From Opitutaceae bacterium (GTDB lineage Bacteria > Verrucomicrobiota > Verrucomicrobiia > Opitutales > Opitutaceae), in NCBI GenBank assembly GCA_030693515.1, contig JAUYAK010000017.1, positions 62,001 to 126,000 of the forward strand: a DNA stretch of 64,000 bases. The letters are read 5' to 3'. This document shows positions 58,461 through 64,000 of this stretch, piece after piece. A program made the position numbers and the translations under genes. The notes beneath the pieces were generated by a model. It did no database searches and had not been told where the DNA came from. It saw only the letters and a program-made list of their open reading frames with translations. Every line of letters starts with the position of its first letter. The first letter of the stretch is position 1.

Positions 58461-59966
58461 ATGAAAACCACCGTCACACTCATCACCGCTCTCCTGCTCG
58501 CGCCGCTCGCCCTCAACGCCGCGTCGAAGCCCAACATCATTCTCGTGATGCCCGACGACGTGGGCTACGGCGACTACGCGAGCCTCGGCAATCCCGTCAT
58601 GCGCACGCCGTCCGTGGATGCGTTCAAGAAGGAGAGCCTCCTCTTCACACAGTTCCATGTGAGCCCGACCTGCGCGCCGACCCGCGCGGCTTTGATGAGC
58701 GGCCGGCATGAGTTTAAGAACGGCGTCACGCACACGATCCTCGAACGCGAACGCTTGGCCCTCTCAACATACACGCTGCCGCAGATGCTGAAGTCCGTCG
58801 GCTACACCAGCGGGATTTTCGGCAAGTGGCATCTTGGCGACGAGGCTGCCTATCGCCCCGAGAGCCGCGGCTTCGACGAAGTCTATATCCACGGCGGCGG
58901 CGGCATCGGCCAGACCTTCCCCGGCTCCTGCGGCGACGCTCCGGGCAATACCAACATCAACCCCACGCTCTGGCACAACGGAACGTTTGAGAGAACCACC
59001 GGCTACTGCACCGATTTGTTTTTCGCGCAGGCGCTCACGTGGATCGATGCCCAGCGCAGGGCGAAGCAACCCTTCTTCGCCTACATTCCGCTCAACGCCG
59101 CGCACGGTCCGCACGTCCTGCCCGAGGAATACTACAAACACTACGTCGGCAAATCCGGCGTGACCGAAGCAACCGCGAAGTTTCTCGGCATGATCGAGAA
59201 CATCGACACCAACTTCGGCACGCTGCTGACAAAGCTCAAAGACTGGGGCATCGCGGACAACACTCTCGTCATCTACTTCGGCAGCGACAATGGCGGCACC
59301 GCCGGCCGGAGCATCTTCAACGCCGGCATGAAGGGCGGGAAAAACACGACGTATCAAGGCGGCACCCGCGTGCCGGTGTTTTTCCGCTGGCCCGCCGGCG
59401 GTATTCCCGCCGGGGCGGAGTGCGCGGCCCTCAGCGCTCACCTGGATATTTTCCCGACGTTCGCTGAAATCACCGGCGCAAAATTGTCCCCGACCGCCAA
59501 GCAACAGATCGAAGGCCGCAGTCTTCTGCCGCTCCTCAAGAATCCAAAGTCGGAATGGGCCGATCGCACGCTCGTGCATCACACCGGCCGCTGGGCCAAG
59601 GGGAAAATTGCCGAGGCCAAATACGACAAGAGCGGCATCCAAAACTCGCGCTTCACGCTCGTGCATAACGCCGAGCTCTACGACCTCCAGGCCGACCCGG
59701 GCGAGACGACCAATGTCATCGCCGCCCATCCCGAGGTCGTCGCGAGCTTGCGCGCCACCTACGACCAATGGTGGAACGACATGCAGCCGCTGCTCGTAAA
59801 CGAAAACGTCACCCCGGTGCGCATCAATCCGTTCCAGGAACTTTACTATAAGCAATTCGGCGGCAGCCCGACACCGGAAGCGCTCCGGCGCATGGATCCG
59901 AATTCAGCACCCGGCGGCGAAGAGGCCGGGGCGCCCAAGAAACGAAAAGCGAAAGCCGGTAAATGA
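58461..59966 (+). CDS. Secreted sulfatase (Cys-type, CAPTR motif) with Lys-rich tail
   Basis: A 501-aa protein with a signal peptide (MKTTVTLITALLLAPLALNAA). It has NIILVMPDDVGYGDYASLG, CAPTR (Cys71) with AALMSGRHEFKNG, IFGKWHLGDEAAY, YIPLNAAHGPHVLPEEY and YFGSDNGGTAGRS. All expected catalytic and metal-binding positions are visible. The last residues are basic (GAPKKRKAKAGK). It is 33 bp after the previous sulfatase and 13 bp before the putative glycoside hydrolase, so these three genes probably form an operon with the receptor upstream. Confidence 0.94.
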   Translation: MKTTVTLITALLLAPLALNAASKPNIILVMPDDVGYGDYASLGNPVMRTPSVDAFKKESLLFTQFHVSPTCAPTRAALMSGRHEFKNGVTHTILERERLALSTYTLPQMLKSVGYTSGIFGKWHLGDEAAYRPESRGFDEVYIHGGGGIGQTFPGSCGDAPGNTNINPTLWHNGTFERTTGYCTDLFFAQALTWIDAQRRAKQPFFAYIPLNAAHGPHVLPEEYYKHYVGKSGVTEATAKFLGMIENIDTNFGTLLTKLKDWGIADNTLVIYFGSDNGGTAGRSIFNAGMKGGKNTTYQGGTRVPVFFRWPAGGIPAGAECAALSAHLDIFPTFAEITGAKLSPTAKQQIEGRSLLPLLKNPKSEWADRTLVHHTGRWAKGKIAEAKYDKSGIQNSRFTLVHNAELYDLQADPGETTNVIAAHPEVVASLRATYDQWWNDMQPLLVNENVTPVRINPFQELYYKQFGGSPTPEALRRMDPNSAPGGEEAGAPKKRKAKAGK

Positions 59967-59979
59967 GAACACGACCGCT

Positions 59980-61146
59980 GTGAACCCCACCTCTTCACTC
60001 ATTCTCATTCGGACTCTCGGTCTGCTCATTGCTGTCAGCGCCGCGCCGGTCTGGACCGCCGAAGCACCGGGAGCTCCCACGGCGGCGTCCGTCCGTCTCA
60101 CCGGCTTCAGCTGGGACCGCGTGCCGCTCAACCTCCACTTCGGCAAGCGCACCGCCGACCTGACCGACGCGGAGATCGATTTCGTCGCGCGCCACAGCAC
60201 CTTGATCGCTCTCGAGAAAAGCCATGGCGTTTCCGCGCATGGCAGCACCGAGGCCGGCATCGCCGATTCCGCCCGCCGAATCGTGCAGGGCAATCCCGCC
60301 GCCAAGGTGCTATTCTACCTCAACGCCTTCATCAACTGGCCAGGCTACGACTCCTTCAAAACTTACCGCCCCGAGTGGACCCTGCGCACCCTCACCGGGG
60401 AAGTCGTCACACACCCGTCCGGCACGCCGCGCCCTGATCTATCGAACGCGGAATTTCGCGAATGGTGGTCCGAAGTGGTCGCGACCGCGAATCGCTCCGG
60501 GCCCCTCGGCGGCGTGTTTGTTGACGCACTGCCGCAGGCGCTGACCCCCGCACTCGCGAAGCAGGTCGGAGAAGCCAAGGCCCGCGCCATCGTCGCCGGT
60601 CTGCGCGAGATGATGGCGCTGACCAAGCGCAAGCTGGGCCCCGACCGCGTCGTCCTCGTGAACGGAATCCGCACGACGGATTTTCGCGAGATTCTCGATT
60701 GGGAGGGCATCGACGGCGTGATGATCGAGCACTTCGGCGCCTTCAAGACCGCCGCGCCGACCGACATCAAGTCCGACCTCGATTCCATCGCGCTCGCCGC
60801 GGCCAAGGGAAAGTTCGTCGTGCTCAAAGGCTGGCCGGGCTTCAACTTCACCGAGCGGGAAATGATGCAGCGCCCCTACGCTGAACTGCTGAAGCTAGCG
60901 CGCGAACGCATCACGTTTCCGCTGGCGTGTTTCCTCGTCGCCGCGCAGCCGGGCTCCCACTTCTGCTACTCGTGGGGCTACACGGATCGCCACGGGATGC
61001 TCGAATCCTACCCTGAACTCGAACGTCCCCTCGGCCCCCCCAAGGCCGCCGCCACATGGGTCGGCCTCGCCGCCACCCGCGAGTTTGCCCACGCTGCGGT
61101 GTGGGTCGATCTCACCACGCAGCAAGCCCGCATCGACTGGCGCTGA
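59980..61146 (+). CDS. Putative secreted glycoside hydrolase (TIM-barrel, GHL15-like)
   Basis: GTG start at 59980, 13 bp after the sulfatase stop; 388 aa with a signal peptide (about residues 8-27). The mature part begins RLTGFSWDRVPLNLHFGKR and has barrel-like strand motifs: KVLFYLNAFINWPGY, GPLGGVFVDALPQAL, VVLVNGI, IDGVMIEHFGAF and FVVLKGWPGF. The Asp in VFVDAL and the Glu in MIEHFG are good candidates for catalytic acids. The layout resembles the hypothetical glycosyl hydrolase group GHL15, but I assign this only tentatively. It could cleave the backbone desulfated by the preceding sulfatases. Confidence 0.65.
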   Translation: MNPTSSLILIRTLGLLIAVSAAPVWTAEAPGAPTAASVRLTGFSWDRVPLNLHFGKRTADLTDAEIDFVARHSTLIALEKSHGVSAHGSTEAGIADSARRIVQGNPAAKVLFYLNAFINWPGYDSFKTYRPEWTLRTLTGEVVTHPSGTPRPDLSNAEFREWWSEVVATANRSGPLGGVFVDALPQALTPALAKQVGEAKARAIVAGLREMMALTKRKLGPDRVVLVNGIRTTDFREILDWEGIDGVMIEHFGAFKTAAPTDIKSDLDSIALAAAKGKFVVLKGWPGFNFTEREMMQRPYAELLKLARERITFPLACFLVAAQPGSHFCYSWGYTDRHGMLESYPELERPLGPPKAAATWVGLAATREFAHAAVWVDLTTQQARIDWR

Positions 61147-61168
61147 TCATCCGTCGCCGACTTCTCCC

Positions 61169-64000
61169 GTGCACCCCCTCCCCTCACTTCTCTCCGTCTC
61201 TCTTTCTCTCGTTCTCTCACTCTCGGTGATCGTAACGATGTGCCCGGCGCAGACCACCCCCAACGCCACCGGTTCGATCGCTGGCCGCGTGATGAGTTCG
61301 GTCGGCGATATTTTCTTGGAGCGGGTTCGCGTCACCGTCGAAGGCACGTCATTCGAAACATTCACCGATGCCGCCGGTGACTATCGCTTCGATGGCATCC
61401 CGGTGGGCAACGTTCAGGTAAAACTGTTCTACACCGGCTTTGCGCCGCAGACCGCATCCGTCGCGGTGGCCGCCGCCCGGACGACGCGACACGATGTGAC
61501 GCTCGGCGCCGCGAGGCCGACGGACGCAAAGGGTGTCGTCGTGAAGCTCGATGCGTTTGTTGTCGCCACCTCCAAGGAAATGAGCGGCGCCGCCATCGCC
61601 ATCAACGAGCAGCGCTTCGCCTCAAATCTCAAGAACGTGGTCGCCACCGACGAGCTCGGCTTCGTGCCGGAGGGCAACGTCGCCGAGTTCATCAAGTTCA
61701 TGCCGGGCGTCTCGGTGGACAATGTCGGCGGTTTCGCGCGCGGCGTCTCGCTCAACGGTGTGCCCCCCGAATACGTGCCCGTCACCATCGACGGCTTCAG
61801 CGTCGCCTCGGCCAACCCCGGCGGCGGCACGGCCCGCGATATCTCGCTCGACATGCTCTCGATCAACAATCTGGCCCGCGTTGAGGTGGTGTTCTCGCCC
61901 ACGCCCGAGAGCCAGGGCACTGCGCTCGCGGGCTCGGTGAACATGATTCCGCGCAGCGCGTTTGAGCGCGCGAAGCCCGTGGTGGACTGGAACCTTTACC
62001 TCCTCATGCGCGACAACGCGCGACACTTCCACCGCACCCCAGGCCCGCAGCTCGCCTCGACCCGCAAGGTCCATCCCGGTTTCGACTTCACCTACGTGAA
62101 GCCGGTGAACCGTAATTTCGGCTTCACGATTTCCGCGGGCACTTCGACCAACTACCTCAATCAGGACTTCATCCAAAACACCTGGCGCGGGGCGAGCGCC
62201 GCCACCAACGGCACGACCTTTCCCAACACCACCTTGGACCGGCCGTATCTTTCTTCCACCGCGGTGCGCGACAACACGAAGGACAGCACGCGCAATTCCT
62301 TTAGCGCCACGCTCGACTCCCGGCTCGGTCCCGCCGATCGGCTCACGTTCTCGTTTCAATTCAGCTCGACGGCCTTCGCCAACATGAGCCGCACCCTCAC
62401 GTTCAACGTCGGCGCGGTGGATCCGGGAGGTTTCACGTTGTTTTCGACCCGCGGCCGCACCGGCTCCGGCACTCTCGTGCTCGCGAATACCGGCCAGACC
62501 CGCGACAACCGCACCGTCATGCCCACGCTCGTGTGGCGCCACGCCGGCCCGATCTGGCGCGCGGAGGCCGGCCTCGGGTATTCGCAAGCCCGGCACACCC
62601 TGCGCAACGTGGACCGCGGGCTCTTCAACACCACCAACGCCCAGCGCACCGGCGTGACCATTTCCTTCGCCGACATTTTCTATCTGCGCCCGCAGGTCAT
62701 CACCGTCACCGAGGGCGCGGCGGCCACGCCCGTCGATCCTTACCGGCTGGCCAACTATGCCCTGCTCTCCACGACCGGCAGCGAGCAGCACACCTCCGAC
62801 GTGAAGCGCACCGCCTACGCCAATCTCGGCCGCAGCTTCGACTGGCGCGTGCCGGTCGCTCTCAAGGCGGGCTTCGATGTCCGCCAGTCCCAACGCGATC
62901 TTCAGGGTTTCACCTCGTCGTTTTCCTACGTGGGCCGCGACGGCCGATCCAGCACCACGCTCGCCGGCGGCGACGATGCTGCATTGCCTTTCCTCGACGC
63001 CGGCGCCTCCCAGCGGGTCGCGCCCTTCGGTTTCCCGCGCATCGAATGGGTCAGCAACGAAGCCGTGCTCGAGTCCTTCCGCGCCAACCCCACGCACTTT
63101 GTCCTCAATGCCAACAGCGAGTATCGCTCCGGCGTCAGCGCCTCCAAGTTCGCGCAGGAAACCGTCTCCTCCGCTTACCTCCGCGGCGATGTCGAGTTCC
63201 TGCAGCGCCGCCTGAAACTCGTCGGTGGCGTGCGTGCGGAGCAGACCAATGTCGCTGCCGACGGACCGCTCAACGATCCGACCCGCAACTTTCAACGCAC
63301 AGCCAACGGCACCCTGATCCTCGGGGCCAATGGCCGCCCCTTGCCCGTCACCACCGATACGCTCGCCACCTCCCGGCTGACGTTTCTGGAACGCAGCGCC
63401 CACGCGGAGAAGGAATACCTCCGCCTCTTCCCCAGTCTCAACGCGAGCTACCAGATCCGCGAAAACCTCGTGGCTCGCGCCGCCGTTTACCAGTCCATCG
63501 GCCGCCCCAATCTCAACCAATATGCCGGCGGCGTTACCCTCCCCGACACCGAAAGCCCCGCTACGGTGAACAACCGCATCGTCGTCAACAACGCCGGCAT
63601 CAAGGCCTGGAGCGCCCGCACGGTGAACGCGCGCCTCGAATACTATTTCGCCGGCGTCGGCCAAATCTCCGTCGGTGCGTTTCGCCGCGACTACAAAAAT
63701 TTCTTCGAGGCGGTCTCGTTTCGCGCCAGCGCGGATTTCTTCGAACTCTACGGCATCGATCCCGCCGTTTACGGCGGCTTTGATGTCGCGACGCAACAGA
63801 ACATCCCGGGCACGGTGCAGACCAGCGGCGTCGATTTCAGCTACAAACAGTCGCTCACGCAGCTCCCCCACTGGGCGCGGGGCGTGCAGGTCTTCGCCAA
63901 CGCCAGCGCCCAGCGCGCGACCGGCGAAGCCGCGGGGAATTTCGCCGGCTATGTTCCGCGCACCTACAGCGGGGGCGTCAGCCTTACCCGCCAAAAATAC
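61169..64000 (+). CDS. TonB-dependent receptor with carboxypeptidase-like regulatory domain (3' end outside window)
   Basis: A GTG at 61169 begins a strongly hydrophobic Ser/Leu-rich signal peptide ending CPAQ; the frame stays open to the window end (944 codons visible). The carboxypeptidase-regulatory-like domain spans about residues 32-115 (GSIAGRVMSSVGDIFLERV to TRHDVTLGAARP). It is followed by VVVKLDAFVVATSKEMSGAAIAINEQR and the plug (NVAEFIKFMPGVSVDNVGG, GTALAGSVNMIPRSAFERA). It is the same subtype as the receptor at 37149. It lies 22 bp after the putative glycoside hydrolase, so it probably imports that enzyme's products. Confidence 0.92.
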   Translation, partial: MHPLPSLLSVSLSLVLSLSVIVTMCPAQTTPNATGSIAGRVMSSVGDIFLERVRVTVEGTSFETFTDAAGDYRFDGIPVGNVQVKLFYTGFAPQTASVAVAAARTTRHDVTLGAARPTDAKGVVVKLDAFVVATSKEMSGAAIAINEQRFASNLKNVVATDELGFVPEGNVAEFIKFMPGVSVDNVGGFARGVSLNGVPPEYVPVTIDGFSVASANPGGGTARDISLDMLSINNLARVEVVFSPTPESQGTALAGSVNMIPRSAFERAKPVVDWNLYLLMRDNARHFHRTPGPQLASTRKVHPGFDFTYVKPVNRNFGFTISAGTSTNYLNQDFIQNTWRGASAATNGTTFPNTTLDRPYLSSTAVRDNTKDSTRNSFSATLDSRLGPADRLTFSFQFSSTAFANMSRTLTFNVGAVDPGGFTLFSTRGRTGSGTLVLANTGQTRDNRTVMPTLVWRHAGPIWRAEAGLGYSQARHTLRNVDRGLFNTTNAQRTGVTISFADIFYLRPQVITVTEGAAATPVDPYRLANYALLSTTGSEQHTSDVKRTAYANLGRSFDWRVPVALKAGFDVRQSQRDLQGFTSSFSYVGRDGRSSTTLAGGDDAALPFLDAGASQRVAPFGFPRIEWVSNEAVLESFRANPTHFVLNANSEYRSGVSASKFAQETVSSAYLRGDVEFLQRRLKLVGGVRAEQTNVAADGPLNDPTRNFQRTANGTLILGANGRPLPVTTDTLATSRLTFLERSAHAEKEYLRLFPSLNASYQIRENLVARAAVYQSIGRPNLNQYAGGVTLPDTESPATVNNRIVVNNAGIKAWSARTVNARLEYYFAGVGQISVGAFRRDYKNFFEAVSFRASADFFELYGIDPAVYGGFDVATQQNIPGTVQTSGVDFSYKQSLTQLPHWARGVQVFANASAQRATGEAAGNFAGYVPRTYSGGVSLTRQKY

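Overview
The window is GC-rich chromosomal DNA of the kind found in Verrucomicrobia, most likely Opitutaceae. This is inferred from the gene content: many secreted Cys-type sulfatases, TonB-dependent receptors of the Opitutaceae style (an 'LDAFTV' or 'LSPFEV' segment before the plug), a PVC-type ThuA/dehydrogenase/cytochrome c protein, PQQ-like beta-propeller proteins and BD-FAE-type esterases. No rRNA or tRNA gene was recognised.

Bases 1-16700 hold the 3' end of an EEP-family nuclease/phosphatase gene, an FGE-like protein, a membrane-anchored beta-propeller protein (minus strand), three secreted alpha/beta hydrolases, a secreted concanavalin-like protein and six sulfatases. A minus-strand SDR/DUF2867 gene (16861-18312) and a 332-bp divergent spacer follow.

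Bases 18645-27576 are a defence-type island. It holds hsdM (with a one-base frameshift), hsdS, a REP-associated tyrosine transposase (RAYT), a Phd-like antitoxin with a zeta-type toxin, and hsdR. Six paired palindromes built from one 24-nt hairpin unit lie in this island and nowhere else that I could see. Two are inside hsdM in frame, two lie at the hsdS/RAYT junction, one is inside the RAYT gene in frame, and one ends the RAYT gene. All six pairs are multiples of three in length, and two genes take their stop codon from the repeat. This is the most unusual structure in the window.

Bases 27719-64000 return to polysaccharide degradation: two sulfatases, a histidine kinase/response regulator pair, two TonB-dependent receptors, two more sulfatases (one with EF-hands), an uncharacterised 860-aa secreted protein, an SGNH esterase, an alpha/beta hydrolase, and a 1448-aa ThuA-SGNH-dehydrogenase-cytochrome c protein. 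Then come a sulfatase remnant, another esterase, a third receptor, two sulfatases, a putative glycoside hydrolase and a fourth receptor cut by the window end.

Together the accessory genes fit import and stepwise desulfation, deacetylation and hydrolysis of a sulfated, acylated polysaccharide. The substrate cannot be named from sequence alone. All twelve intact sulfatases carry the cysteine form of the active-site motif, so they need a formylglycine-generating activity. The FGE-like protein in the window lacks one of the two expected cysteines and is unlikely to supply it.
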